A stretch of DNA of 64,000 nt. Source: Dama dama (Eukaryota; Chordata; Mammalia; Artiodactyla; Cervidae). Below the pieces are notes generated by a model. That model ran no database searches. It saw only the letters and a list, made by a program, of their open reading frames with translations, and was not told the origin of the DNA. Each line of letters opens with the position of its first letter. The first letter of the stretch is position 1. Location of the stretch: assembly GCF_033118175.1 (NCBI RefSeq), contig NC_083685.1:126290501-126354500 (forward strand), in the 5' to 3' direction. This document shows, in pieces, positions 51,816-62,600 of the stretch. The position numbers and the translations under genes were made by a program.

Positions 51816-51989
51816 CAGACAGCTTCTCCAGGGTCCAAGAGAAGCCAGCAGGCTCTGATCACCGCCCGGGTTCAGCAGCCCTTCCTGCCATTTGCTCATA
51901 AATGGTGGCAAGTCCATGACTCTGGGTGAAGTTCATGACATCCTCGGCTCAGTTTATCCATTGGCCAAATAGAACTGATGATAAAATGA

Positions 51990-52135
51990 ACTTGTATTGA
52001 GTACTTTAGGCGCCAGGCAGTCTTTTCGGAGCTTTAGATGGATGGATGTACCCGATCTTCACAATAACCCAGCGGGGTAGGTACAATAATAATAACCCCA
52101 TTTGCAGGTGAGGAAACTGAAAGACTCAGCTATGC
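51990..52135 (-). repeat. MIR fragment
   Basis: Inverted MIR: 'ttgtattgagtactttaggc', 'tcttcacaataacccagcgg', 'ataacc ccatttgcaggtg', 'aggaaactgaaagactcag'. Confidence 0.62.
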
Positions 52136-52452
52136 ATTTTAGGCAGGTGAGGTTTTTAAACTCACTTTGTCACTTAATAGCTGTATAAGTCAAGATTCTT
52201 CATGGAAAAACATATATCTCAAAGGCACTTAGGGGAAAAATAAGAAAAGTGTGACAAGGATTGGCTTTGGTAGCTGGAAAGGATACTGGGTTGCTGGAAG
52301 AATCTCAGGCAGGGGGAAGGACTGTAGAAGCTTCTAGAACCTTCTAGAAACATCCCCATCCCCCCGGGGGAGTTGTGGGATGAGGGCGGCATCAGCGTAC
52401 CAGGGATTGGAGGGGGTCCTCACCCTGATATACTATCTCGCGCTGTCTCTGT
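52136..52452. other. Single-copy stretch
   Basis: No exon or named repeat. A 'cttctagaaccttctagaaa' near 52,329-52,349 contains two heat-shock-like inverted units, probably by chance. Confidence 0.38.
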
Positions 52453-52661
52453 TGTGAAAGTGTTAATGCATCCGTTGTGACCGACTCCGTGTGACCCCAT
52501 GGACTGCAGCCCACCAGGCTCTTCTGCCCATGGGATTCTCCAGGCAAGAATACTGGAGTGGGTTGCCATGCCCTCCTCCAGGGCATCTTCCCAACCCGGG
52601 GATCAAACTGGCATCTCCTGCATGGCAGGTGAACTCTTTACCACTGAGCCATCAGGGAAGC
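52453..52661 (-). repeat. Bov-tA SINE
   Basis: Inverted: 'gtgtgaccccatggactgca', 'ctccaggcaagaatactgga', 'accactgagccatcagggaa'. Confidence 0.93.
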
Positions 52662-52869
52662 ATTCTGATTTCTCACTCCTGATATCAACTGCTATTATCA
52701 GGCAGAATGAGGCGCTAAGATTGTCTAGACTTGTTCCCGTGAGGAAACCTGGAATAAATCCCCAAAGATCACTGGGTGTTGCTGATGGAAAAAACCGGGC
52801 TGTTCAGAGAACATCCTTGTAGGCTGTCTGATTCTAGGCTTCCAGTGTCTTTGAGCTGTTTTACGGTCC

Positions 52870-53125
52870 TGTAAGTTGTAGATAACCAATAGCAATGCAA
52901 AATAATTCTTTGTCTATAGACGTGCAAATAAATTCTGTCTGGAGGTTCAATAGATTTCCCTCTTCCTTAAGGAAAGAGCCAGTTTCTGACTATTTGTCAA
53001 TTCACCTCCACTTTCCTTCACTCCATGTAAATTTACACTTTTTAGATTTCTCCTTTGGATTAGTTGTAACATCTGCCTAGTTTCCTCACTAATTACTAAG
53101 CCAAATAAAATCTTTAATACATGTT
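52870..53125. promoter_or_regulatory. Candidate CNE (weaker)
   Basis: AT-rich, no repeat recognised: 'caatagcaatgcaaaataat', 'agacgtgcaaataaattctg', 'cactaattactaagccaaat'. It could instead be an unrecognised old repeat. Confidence 0.3.
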
Positions 53126-53235
53126 AAAGTAGGGGTGTCATGATTTTGCCAATTTTGGGGAAAATTATTCTTGATCACTTCTGACGATAGGAAAGTTCCT
53201 AAGCAGACTGAAAAATAGTTACCGTGCTCAGTCTC

Positions 53236-53549
53236 TTAGTTGTTGTTCAGTCATTAAGTCATTTCTGACTCTTTCCGACCCTGTGGACTGCAGCATGACA
53301 GGCTTCCCTATCCTCCAGGCTTCCCTAGCCTCCTCTGTCTCCTAGAGTTTGCTTACTCACGTCCATAGAGTTGGTGATGCCATCCAACCATCTCATCTTC
53401 TATCACCCCCTTCTCCTCCTGTCTTCAATCTTTCCCAGCATCAGGGTCTTTTGAAGTGAGTTAGGGCTTCGCATCAGGTGGCCAAAGTGTTGGAGCTTCA
53501 GCTTCAGCATCAGTCCTTCTAATAAATATTCAGGGCTGATTTCCTTTAG
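53236..53549 (-). repeat. BovB 3' fragment
   Basis: Inverted BovB from 'ttgttgttcagtcattaagt' through 'catctcatcttctatcaccc' to 'aatattcagggctgatttcc'. A short duplication of 'aggcttccctatcctcc'-like sequence lies near 53,300-53,330. Confidence 0.93.
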
Positions 53550-53584
53550 GAAATTTGGTATGACATTAAATCCAGTGATTTTTC

Positions 53585-53655
53585 TCCAGGCCTCAGTTTT
53601 CTCGTCTGTAAAATGGGAGTCATATTACATATTCAAGAGGATGCTACAAGAATTG
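53585..53655 (+). repeat. MIR remnant
   Basis: 'ccaggcctcagttttctcgt', 'ctgtaaaatgggagtcatat', 'aggatgctacaagaattgct': MIR 3' half. Confidence 0.55.
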
Positions 53656-53660
53656 CTAAG

Positions 53661-53866
53661 AGGCTTCCCCTGTGGCTCAGACGGGAAAGAAACCATCTGC
53701 AGTGCGGGAGACCTGGCTTCGATCTCTGAGCTGGGAAGGTCCCTTGGAGGAGGGGATGGCGACCCACTCCAGTATCCATGCCTGGAGAATCTCATGGACA
53801 GAGGAGCCTGGTGGGCTGCCGTCTATGGGGTCAGAAAGAGTCAGACACGACTGAGTGACTGAGCAC
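53661..53866 (+). repeat. Bov-tA SINE
   Basis: Head 'ggcttcccctgtggctcaga', core 'cagaggagcctggtgggctg', end 'cgactgagtgactgagcac'. Confidence 0.93.
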
Positions 53867-54749
53867 GCCTGCATGGAAAGCAGTCAGCCTACACCTGGGC
53901 AGGTAAGAGGTGCTTTGTAAAAGGGAGATGCTGTCGCAGGGGTGGCGCTGGTGTTGCTGTCATCACCGTTGGTCCTGGCACGGTTGTGACAGGAGCCAGT
54001 GGGGTCCCAGGCGTTGAAACACCGAGGACAAGGGGCAGGATGCATTCTCTAAGGCTCATGTGACTGGCGCAGACCCTCCTGAGCAGAGCTGCAGGCCACC
54101 TACCTGTGCAGTAAAGGGGCTCTGCCAGATGTCAACACGCACATCCCACCCGAAGTGCACTCGACACGGGAAAAGTACCAACTTGGAAATTTTAATGCAG
54201 TGAAAGTACATCGATGTGGAGACCCGGTTTGCACTCATCAGGATGAAGGAGGGAGGCGGTCAGAGAGGCAGCAGAAGAGAGAAGGGAACACAAGAAGGGC
54301 TTCTTGTTGGCAGGAGACGCTTGGGGAGGTGGTATTTCACTAGCACGAGAACAACAAGACAAGATGTTCAGTGCGGTCCAGGAGGATTCTTCACCACTAG
54401 CGCCACCTGGGAAGCCCACAGTTGGGTGTAACCACATCTAGAAACAGCCAGACAGTCTGGCATGTTGGCCTGGAAGGAACCCTGACGTCCCCTTTTCCAG
54501 GTCACGCTCAGTTTCCACTTGTTCCAAGTGGCCGACAGCTCACTGGGAAGCCAGCTAGGGGTTCGCTCTGGCCAGTCAATGCGGGGAGGGTGAGGCTGGC
54601 AGGGGATCCCGCAGGGAGCCTGAGGTTGGGGACCAGTGGGACGCTGCTGCTCCTTACTGCGTGTGTACTGGGGGACAGGGAAGGCTCTGAGTCTTGACCC
54701 GCAGCGAGACCGGCGGGGACCTGGGGCCTTTGCTGCAGGCCCTGCACCT
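53867..54749. other. Mostly single-copy stretch
   Basis: Only the small SINE-head fragment at 54,383-54,418 is recognised. The minus-strand 224-codon frame over 54,368-55,042 runs through that fragment and the LTR beyond, so it is not a gene. Confidence 0.42.
54383..54418 (-). repeat. Bov-tA head fragment
   Basis: Only the inverted tRNA head remains: 'ttcttcaccactagcgccac' and 'ctgggaagccc'. The Bov-A part is gone. Confidence 0.72.
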
Positions 54750-54754
54750 GGATG

Positions 54755-55165
54755 AACTTCTCCTCCAGCAACAAAATACAAAGAAACAGTGTGGGACTGA
54801 AAATAACTGCGTGCAAGTGGGGGCAAATCATGTACAAGAAGATATACAAAAAGATCAAAAACCCCAACTGCCACTCCTACGGGGCAGGGAACAAAAGTGG
54901 GGAAGGGAGCATGCCCCCTGCCCAGGGCACCCTGGAAGGGGTGACAAACCATGTAAGCCACCCCTCCTGCCCGAGCCCTGGACCTCCCCACCCCCACCCC
55001 GTGTAAGGAGTCAGCCCCCTGCCCACCTTGGGGAGAGAGCAAGGGAACCTGTTACTTGTTCTGGCTCCCTCCTTGTTACAAAGCCTTGCCTGAATTTCTT
55101 GTCTGGCCTCTGATCAATCTCTATTGATCAAGGAGGCCAAGAACCCTGGTTGGTAACAACGGGAG
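54755..55165 (+). mobile_element. Solo ERV LTR, bovine type
   Basis: Recognised from 'cctgttacttgttctggctc', 'acaaagccttgcctgaattt', 'cttgtctggcctctgatcaa' and the end 'ccaagaaccctggttggtaa'. A TATA-like 'agatatacaaaaagatc' lies upstream at about 54,839. No internal genes. The 5' limit is approximate. Confidence 0.65.
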
Positions 55166-56040
55166 GGAACCAGATGGTGACTTACTGCAGGAGCAGGTGA
55201 CACCTGATGGCCAGGCAAACCAACCGTGTCAGGCAAGACAGGTGATTGAGCAGAACTCCTAGAGGCAGGGGCGGCTGTCCCCACTGGCTGGGGCACACAA
55301 CTAGCCACGCCCCTCTCCCACTCACTCCTAGGCTCATCATAACGTGAACCTCCACGTCCGCACTTACCCACGTCATCCCAGTAAGCTCCGACTTACTCAA
55401 GCATGAGTTACTGGACCTGATGAGGCTGCAGTGAAGGACTGTCTCACCCCACCCGCTTTATCCCAGCCCCCAGCGGGTGGGAGCTGGTGGAGACTGACTG
55501 CTCCTCTTACAGACAAAGAGAGCAGCTGTGTGGTTAATTTTGCAGCCCTCTCCCCGTGGTCTGGCGAGTCTGCTCTTACTCCCCCTGGCATTCTGTCTTT
55601 GCTCACCTGGGCTGGCCAGAAACGCTGCCTCTTCCAGCGTCCCCACGGCAACCACTCCGTGCGCTCGGATTCCTGAACCCATGGCAACCGGCCAGCTGCA
55701 TTTCCCAGACGACATCCCCCAGCAAGGCTGCTGCCCGTGGCTGGTCAGCAGAACCTCTCAGGAGGGTGCTAGGTTCCAGGGTAGACTCCCTTCTTCCAGG
55801 AAAAAGGCAAGTGACCCAATCTCCACAGCCTCCCACTTTTCCCTCCTAGTTAGAACTGATTTGGGCTTCATGGGGTTATAGCAGTTCTGTTGGGACCTAG
55901 AAATAAAACAGGATTTTCACTGATTTTGGTAGAGGGGGCACTCCTTCTGCCTTTATTTTGTTCTGTGATGACCATCAAGCTTGACTTAGGGGGTCTTTCC
56001 TTTTTTCATCTCCTTTCCCTTCCTCTGTAACCTGAGTTTA
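55166..56040. other. Single-copy stretch
   Basis: No exon or repeat recognised. Several plus frames of 80-120 codons overlap one another and minus frames. Confidence 0.42.
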
Positions 56041-56043
56041 GGA

Positions 56044-56200
56044 TATCTATCTATATCGCTCTGTCTCTACGCATCCACCCATGCATTTACCCACCACCCA
56101 TTCATCCACCCCATCTACCCACTAATCCAACCCCCCCACCCACTCACCCACCCATCTGACCCATCTATCCACCAACCAACCCATCCACTCACCTGCACAC
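56044..56200 (+). repeat. (CATC/CACC)n simple-sequence block
   Basis: Imperfect tetranucleotide array based on ccatc/caccc, starting as (tatc)n. Interrupted, so probably old. Confidence 0.85.
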
Positions 56201-56221
56201 CCCAATCAGTGATTGGGGGGG

Positions 56222-56272
56222 AAGTGAATGCCTCCTGCATTAGAAGTGGGGAGTCTTAACCACTGGACTTCC
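56222..56272 (-). repeat. CHR head fragment
   Basis: 'gcctcctgcattagaagtgg' and 'ggagtcttaaccactggact' are the inverted CHR head only. Confidence 0.6.
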
Positions 56273-57487
56273 GACACGTGAGTTTTTCATTGGAAAGACA
56301 AAAAATTGTCCAAAACACCCACTACGTCAGTAGGTGATTCTGTTGCTCTCTAGAGGTGGAGAATTATGGGAGATTCCTCCCGGAGAGGTACAGCAATCAC
56401 ATCTTTCAAGCTCTGTCCGTCCATGTCCTTGATCTGTTCTTGAGGAAAGTTCTGCGGACGAGGAGACGCCGTCAACATGTTTACAGAGTGCGCTGAACTG
56501 GTGGGCACCTCAGATGCTGTTTCAGCATTTAGCAGGACAGCAGGCCTTGAAATCTGTCCCACCAGGGAGAAGGCTGCCCATGGCTGGTTGTCGCTGGAAG
56601 ACAGACTGCCTGTGATTACCTTGTGCATCATCAACTTCTGCAGAGAGGGTGGGAATTGGTTTGACTCAAAAAGACTGGGCTGCAGCAGGAGAGACTGAAG
56701 TTAGACACCTGGAGGAACTTCCAAGCTTAATTTGTTTGGGTGTCGAGGAGACACAGAGAGAGGGCAATCACCCTTGGAAGCAGAGGTCATACCAATGGCT
56801 ATTTTTAATCTTCTGTAGCAGCTGGACTCCGTCTTCAGAGGCCTAACCTCACAAACATTCACAACTTGTAGCCATGCCCCAAACAGAGCTGTCATCAAAT
56901 ACCACTTCCCTCTCTGTCTTAGTGAGAAGGAAGACAAACAAAAACAAGTGGAGGAGAGAGATTTCATGTTTTTCTAATAGAACGGCGTAAGGCGTGGGCA
57001 AGAAACAATTTCTGCTCAGCCCTTCCGAGCCGCTGTCACAGCCACCCCCTCCCCCTCCCCCAAAGCAACAAGAACCGCAAAGCCAGGTTCAATAAAGATG
57101 AAGAACAGTGTGTCTGAGCTCTCCGGAATGAGCCGGTCGTCCCCAGCGAGGCCTGGAGGGAAGACAGAGATGAAGGGCTTTTGGAAATCGGCCACCTTTC
57201 TGAGCGGGTGGACGCGTGCGGGCTCTGGAAATAGGCAGCAGCCAGGACAGATGAAGGCCGGGCCTCAGGGGCTCCTGGGAAGCTGGGGTTGTGACAGGTG
57301 CCAATCAGTACCAACAGCCTGCAGGCTCGGCCGTCAGGGCTTGACAGCCTCTGGTCGCCTTGGCTGCAGTCGGGCGTGGAGAGGCAGGTGGGAAGGAGAG
57401 TTTTGGGGAGTCAAAGGGGAGTGGGGGAGGGTGGGAGACTGCTTTTTGGAAGTGTTTGGCTCCTGGGTGGGTTCTGTCCCAGCAGCA
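56273..57487. other. Single-copy stretch
   Basis: Minus-strand frames at 56,350-56,634 and 56,701-56,967 have protein-like composition but no recognisable domain or splice context. No repeat recognised. Confidence 0.4.
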
Positions 57488-57770
57488 TTTTTTTAACATC
57501 ACTTATTTATTTATCTGGCTGCACCGCGTCTGTGTTGCTGTGTGCGGGCTCTCTCCAGTCGTGGCGAGCAGAGGTTACTGTCCAGGAGCAGCGTGCCAGC
57601 CTCTCATCGCAGTAGCCTCTCTTGTGGCAGAGAGGTGGTGGGCTCTGTAGCTGTGGCTGGCTCAGTTGCCCCCATGGCATGTGGGATCTTAGTTCCCGGA
57701 CCAGGGATTGAACCCGTGTTTCCTACATTGGCAGGCGGATTCTTAACCACTAGACCACCAGGGGAGGCCC
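57488..57770 (-). repeat. CHR-1 type SINE
   Basis: Inverted tail, 'tctggctgcaccgcgtctgt', 'cctctcatcgcagtagcctc', 'ccggaccagggattgaaccc', head ending 'ccaccaggggaggcccc'. Confidence 0.9.
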
Positions 57771-58189
57771 CCAGCAGCTCCGTGAGTCTGTGCTGGTTGC
57801 TGCCCCTCCATGAGCCTCTGTTTCCTTCTCTGTAACAGGCAGCAGGGGGGCTAGAGCGGTGGTCCTGCATGCTGGTGGGGTTCGGTCTGGGCACTGCTCA
57901 GAAGTTGGGCTGGTAGCCAGAGGCCTGGGGGCTGCATGGATGGACTGTGGCCCTTGACAGTCTCTAAAGACTCTAAAAGGGGAAAACAAAGATTCACTGG
58001 GCGTACCCAGGCCTCATCGCAGGCCTCTCCACCAGAATCAGTCAGGGACACTTTGACTCCTTGTAACCGGGGTCACGCCAGGACCCCTTGACATCCATGG
58101 GAGGGAGGCTTGCCTGGATTGTGCAGTGGCCCCGGGGACCCGGGTGAGTTGATGGCAGCTCCAGGTCAGGGGTCTATGTGGTCAGCCTG
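57771..58189. other. Mostly single-copy; MIR trace at left
   Basis: 'cctccatgagcctctgtttc' near 57,808 is MIR-like. The rest is unique. Confidence 0.38.
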
Positions 58190-58475
58190 GAGCCTGACTG
58201 CTTCTCTTCCTGGGGGTGTAACTTCTCTACGCCTGCTTTCTCATCTGTGAGATGCAGATGGTAATCAGACCTGCCTCACAGGTTAGGAGAAAGTGAGATA
58301 AAACATGGAACTCAGGGACTCCCCTGGCAGTCCAGTGGTTAAGACTCCATGCTTCCACTGCAGGGATCATGGGTTCAATCCCTAATCGAGGGACAAAGAT
58401 CCTACAAGCCATTAGGTGTTGCAAAAAAAAAGAAAAAGCATGGAACTCAGGGCAGTGCCTGGTGCATGGAAATAA
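58190..58475 (+). repeat. MIR split by CHR-2
   Basis: 'gggggtgtaacttctctacg', 'ctttctcatctgtgagatgc', 'ctgcctcacaggttaggaga' before the SINE and 'gggcagtgcctggtgcatgg' after it. Confidence 0.65.
58318..58438 (+). repeat. CHR-2 SINE with perfect 14-bp duplication
   Basis: Head 'actcccctggcagtccagtg', B-box 'catgggttcaatccctaatc', A-rich end. CATGGAACTCAGGG at 58,304-58,317 and 58,439-58,452 is identical, which suggests one of the younger CHR insertions here. Confidence 0.95.
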
Positions 58476-58486
58476 AATTCAGCATC

Positions 58487-58618
58487 TTTATTTTTCTTTT
58501 GTCTTTTTCTGGTTGAGCCATGCGGCTCACGGGGATCTTAGTTCCTGGACCAGGGATTGAACCCGACCCCGTCTGTGAAAGCTCCAAGTCCTAACGGCTA
58601 GGCCGCAGGTAATTCCCC
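58487..58618 (-). repeat. CHR-2 type SINE
   Basis: Inverted: 'tggttgagccatgcggctca', 'ttagttcctggaccagggat', head 'aagtcctaacggctaggccg'. It lies 49 bp from the plus-strand CHR-2 just before it, forming an imperfect inverted pair. Confidence 0.86.
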
Positions 58619-59494
58619 CAGTGTCCTTCTTACTGGTTCCCTGATTGACCTTCATCACATCCACGAGGGCAGCGATGGTGCGAATGGGTGGGGAAAAGTA
58701 AAAAAGAACAAAGGGACAGAGGGAAGGGGGTGGGGAGAGAGAGAACCCACAACTTCCAGAACCTGACCAATGGCAGCAATGTGCCCATCTGTTTCAAGGC
58801 ATCCTTTCCAGGGATGGAGCTCCCACAGAACAAGCCTGGACATGTCAAGATGAAGGAAGAGGGGAGATGCGGGACCCAACACCTGACGTCTCAAAACCCA
58901 GTCTTCGCCACACAGTGAGCAAAATTCAGCATGGAATGTGTTTAGCACAAGGACTGGTGTCGAGCTCAGCTACTTTGGAAAACCAGACAGAGACCATCGT
59001 TTTCACTTGTTCTTTCTTTCTTTTGCTGTCACTTCAAAGCCATTCGATTGGTCTGTGTTCAAGAAATGTTTTTTAATCTCCCAAATTATGGCTTCTCTAT
59101 ATGTTCTTGTCATTGTAAATTACATTGTGAGTCCCTGAGCCAATTTTTTTTTTTTTCTGATGTCAATTAAAAACTCCCCCCAGGGGCCTCTGCTGTGTTC
59201 TACCTGCACGCTTCCATTTCTGCAGCTGCCTCACTCCTGCCTCTGTTTTCTCCCCAAATCCGGCTTCCTGGAACCTGCAGAAGCATCAGCTTCCTTCGGC
59301 TCCTTACCCTGGGGACCGCTGGGACAGCTCCACCATAGCTGCGGGGGCGGGGCAGCCCGCTGTAAGCAAACCCTCATCCCCAGGCCGCCCCAGGAGAAGT
59401 TTGACCCCCAGAGACCCTTAGGCCCTCAAGGACTGGTGCACCCATGGCCAGGGATGCAACTCTGGGCCGGGGGGGCTCCGGCCTCTGCCAGCTG
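58619..59494. other. Single-copy stretch
   Basis: No exon or repeat recognised. T-run at 59,145-59,156. Confidence 0.45.
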
Positions 59495-59830
59495 CAGGCA
59501 ATGTTAATCGCCTGGCACCTCCGCGGCTCTTGTCACATCACCCAGCCTTCCCGGCTAATGAGTCATCGTACGCGGCCATTTGTTTGTGCGGGTTTCAGAC
59601 AGACTAATGCTTTTAATGGCACATAATCATTTTTCAGAAGTCATTTGATGCCACTAATCATCTTGGTAATATGGCACGATGGAACGCGTAATGACATTCG
59701 GAACAGGACAAATGGCAGGGCAATTCCTGGCTTTCTCCCTCTAATCTATATTTCATCACGTGCCCCGCTGCTAATGACACCGAGGACTGTTAATAAACAA
59801 CTGCCTTAAGGGGGTTGATTCCCCCCTTAG
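59495..59830. promoter_or_regulatory. Strong candidate conserved non-coding element
   Basis: The densest TAAT cluster of the window (about ten cores, e.g. 'ggctaatgagtcatcg', 'gactaatgcttttaatgg', 'ccactaatcatcttggtaat', 'cgctgctaatgacacc', 'ctgttaataaacaactg') with a perfect AP-1 site TGAGTCA at 59,559-59,565. No repeat signature, in GC-rich surroundings. Enhancer function is inferred. Confidence 0.5.
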
Positions 59831-60357
59831 GGGGTTAGAAGGGCAGGGGGGCATCTGCTCAAAATAATTCCTGATGGAAGTGTCCGTGGGAAGAGGAGTG
59901 TAAGCAGTTTCTAGCAAGTCTCCCCCTGCTCTTCCTCCACCTCAGGGCCAAAGCCTGGCTAAGATCTGCTTTGCTGGGCAGGGGATGGGGGAAGTGAATG
60001 TCCACTGAGAAGACCAGTGTGGAGGCGGGGAGGCCCCAGAGGAAGTGATAGAAGCAAAAGTCTGAGGATTCTTGACCGGGAGGTTTTAAGCTGATTCTCT
60101 AGAGCCGCTAGGTTCCATGGAGAAATGTGTCATCACTGAGAGAGGTGAAGACTGAACTCTGAGATGGGGAGGTGGGGACAGAGTCCCTCCTGGCCTTCTC
60201 CTGACCCCCACCAGGGCCCTGGGTCAGGATGAGGGGCCGGGGTCAGGGTCTGGATGCTTTTTTGCCCTTGAGCCATCCCTCCCATTCAAAGGGTTTCTTG
60301 GGGCTCTCGGAAGAGTCGGGAGGCAATTGGCCACTGCGTGGGATTTCTATCCTGTGC
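59831..60357. other. Single-copy stretch
   Basis: No exon or repeat recognised. Confidence 0.45.
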
Positions 60358-60566
60358 GTGTATGTCAGCTGTTTAGTCGTGTCCTACTCTTTGTGACCCC
60401 ATGGACTGTAGCCCGCCAGGCCCCTCTGTCCATAGGATTCTCCAGGCAAGAATACTGGGGTGGGCTGCCATTCTCTTCTCCAGGAGACCTTCTCGACCCA
60501 GGGATGGAACCGAGGTCTCCTGCACTGCAGGCAGATTCTTCACTGTCTGAGCCGCCAGGGAAGCTC
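60358..60566 (-). repeat. Bov-tA SINE
   Basis: Inverted: 'gctgtttagtcgtgtcctac', 'catggactgtagcccgccag', 'gtctgagccgccagggaagc'. Confidence 0.94.
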
Positions 60567-60699
60567 ACTCATCTGCAAAGTAAATAAAACTAAGAGTCCT
60601 ATATGGGCCCCTGAGTGTGAGGGGCCTACGTATATGCCGTAATCAGAGGGCTCCACTGACCCTACCTTCCTGAGGACACGTCTTTTGAGTGATGACTTA

Positions 60700-61045
60700 A
60701 ATGAGATAGCATTTTACCCTGGTGCCCCCCAGAGAGTAACTGTAAAATAAAATGCGGACTCTGAGAATGAACTATGGTTACCAAGGGGGAAGGATGGGGA
60801 GAAGGGACAGTTAGGGAGTCTGGGATGGACATGAACACACTACTATATTTAAAATGGAAAACCAACAGGGGCCTCCTGAATAGCACAGGGAACTCTGCTC
60901 GATGCTCTGTGGCAGCCTGGATGGGAGGGGAGTTTGGGGGAGAATGGATACATGTTTATGCATGGCTGAATTCCTTTCCTGTCCACCTGAAACTATCACA
61001 ACATTGTTAGTTGGCTATATTCCAATACAAAATAAAAAGTTAATA
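60700..61045 (+). repeat. Ruminant L1 3' end
   Basis: Plus strand: 'actatatttaaaatggaaaa', 'agcacagggaactctgctcg', 'aactatcacaacattgttag', 'attccaatacaaaataaaaa'. The longest continuous L1 tail here; the 5' boundary (60,700-60,760) is approximate. Confidence 0.86.
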
Positions 61046-61279
61046 AAGCAATTACAATAATGTTGGGGAGTAGGCTGATGCCACTTCAGAGACCAGGGTG
61101 GCCTGGTGGGGCTGGGTCTGTGATAGCTACCCCAGCACAGCAAGCATCTTGGGTCCAGGCAGACAGCCTGCGGTCATTCTCTGGGTTCTGATCAGAGGGC
61201 TGAGCTCTCTCCATATCATTCTCCTTCCCACCTTCATCTCCTTCCTTGGGGTTTCCAGGGAGGATGCTGGCGAGTCTCC

Positions 61280-61463
61280 CCATTGTTGTTGAGTCGCTAG
61301 GTGGTCTCTGACTCTTGCAATCCCATGAACTGTAGCTCACCAGGCAGGAATACTGGAGTGGGTTGCCATTTCCTTCTCCAGGGGATCTTCCCGACCCAGG
61401 GATTGAACTCACGTCTCCTGCGTTGCAAGCAGATTATTTACTGCTGAGCCACAGGGAAAGTCC
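61280..61463 (-). repeat. Bov-tA SINE
   Basis: Inverted: 'ttgttgttgagtcgctaggt', 'tgaactgtagctcaccaggc', head 'tattta ctgctgagccacag'. A deletion shortens the core. Confidence 0.92.
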
Positions 61464-61619
61464 ATGAGCCTTCCCATGTACCCCGTGAAAACACTCTCAG
61501 ATCTGGGGTTCAGAGCAGGGAGCTGGCGGACAGGGCCCCGGGGCACACGCAGGGGAGTGGGTAAGAGCAGGTATGCAGATGTCAGAGGGACTTGTCACTT
61601 GGCGCGCGCAGCACGGGGC

Positions 61620-61770
61620 AGGCAATTAACCACTCTGAGCCATGTGTGCTGTTATGAAAGGATATTAACGACATCTCCCTGGCCGAGAATCACCCTGAAG
61701 ATTAAGTGAAACAACGCATGTCAGATGCTGAGTGCAACGTAGGCCCTTGCACAACATTAATTATCACAGT
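61620..61770 (+). repeat. MIR fragment
   Basis: 'ggcaattaaccactctgagc', 'gaagattaagtgaaacaacg', 'tgctgagtgcaacgtaggcc', 'aattatcacag': MIR 3' half. Confidence 0.6.
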
Positions 61771-62429
61771 TGCTGCCCTGGGCAGGTCTGGGGGTGGCCC
61801 TATTGGATGAGAGAGTCTGGGGCGTGGGGCGGGGACAACGGGAACTTGGATGCAAGTGGGCGGATTTGGGAAGGTGCTCGAGGGGACAAGGCGGGCAGTG
61901 TCTGTGGCCGTCGACGGCGGGTATCTTCAGGGCTGCGTACCCCAGGCTGTGCTTGGTCCCGCATCAACACCACATCGAGAAGATGCAAGAAACCGTGGTA
62001 GAAAGCCACCTGCTAGCAAACGGGAAGGCCCCCGGTGTCCTTGCCGGTGTTTAGTAATTTAGCCTAAGCGGCTGGATGAGGGCTGACCGGGGTTCTGATA
62101 TCCATTTTAATAAAGTCCTTTCCTGCCTTCCTCAAGCTCAGGCCCCGGGAACCCTGGGCTCCAAAGAGCCCTGTGCATCCCTGTCTGCCCCAGCCTCCCA
62201 TTCATGGGTGGGGTGAGCAGTGGGTGCAGACACACAGGGCCTGGTTCAAGAAGAAGTCTTAGAAATGCCAGCCCCCTGGAGTTGCTGGCCGGGAGGACCT
62301 ATCTGGAGGCCCTGGCTGTGTCTGGCCAGCCTGCACTGAGCCGGCTCGCAGCGGCTTCTGCAGAACCCAAAACGGCAGCACTAATCGCTGTTTATCCTCT
62401 GCAGTTGTTCTGTGGCCTGAGATGGGCTG
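61771..62429. other. Single-copy stretch
   Basis: No exon or repeat recognised. Confidence 0.45.
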
Positions 62430-62600
62430 AGGTCTTCTTTCAGATGATCTCATGCAGTCTCCACTCCCAGGTCTTGAGAGGTACACGTTGGTGTTATACA
62501 GATCCAGGAAACTGGGTCTCAGAAAAGCAGTCACATGCAAGGCTCATAAATAGTAGAATAGAGGTCCAAGCTGGTGTTTGAACCAAAATTCCCACACTTC
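62430..62600 (-). repeat. MIR fragment
   Basis: Inverted MIR: 'cagatgatctcatgcagtct', 'gatccaggaaactgggtctc', 'gtcacatgcaaggctcataa', 'gtccaagctggtgtttgaac'. Confidence 0.58.

Noticed and set aside
54368..55042. 224-codon minus-strand frame
   Set aside because: Runs antisense through the ERV LTR, unique DNA and a Bov-tA head fragment, so it has no common origin.
56350..56634. 94-codon minus frame with protein-like composition, possible retrocopy of a gene
   Set aside because: No protein family recognised, no poly(A) or target duplication, and flanking frames do not continue it. A translated search against mammalian proteins would settle it.
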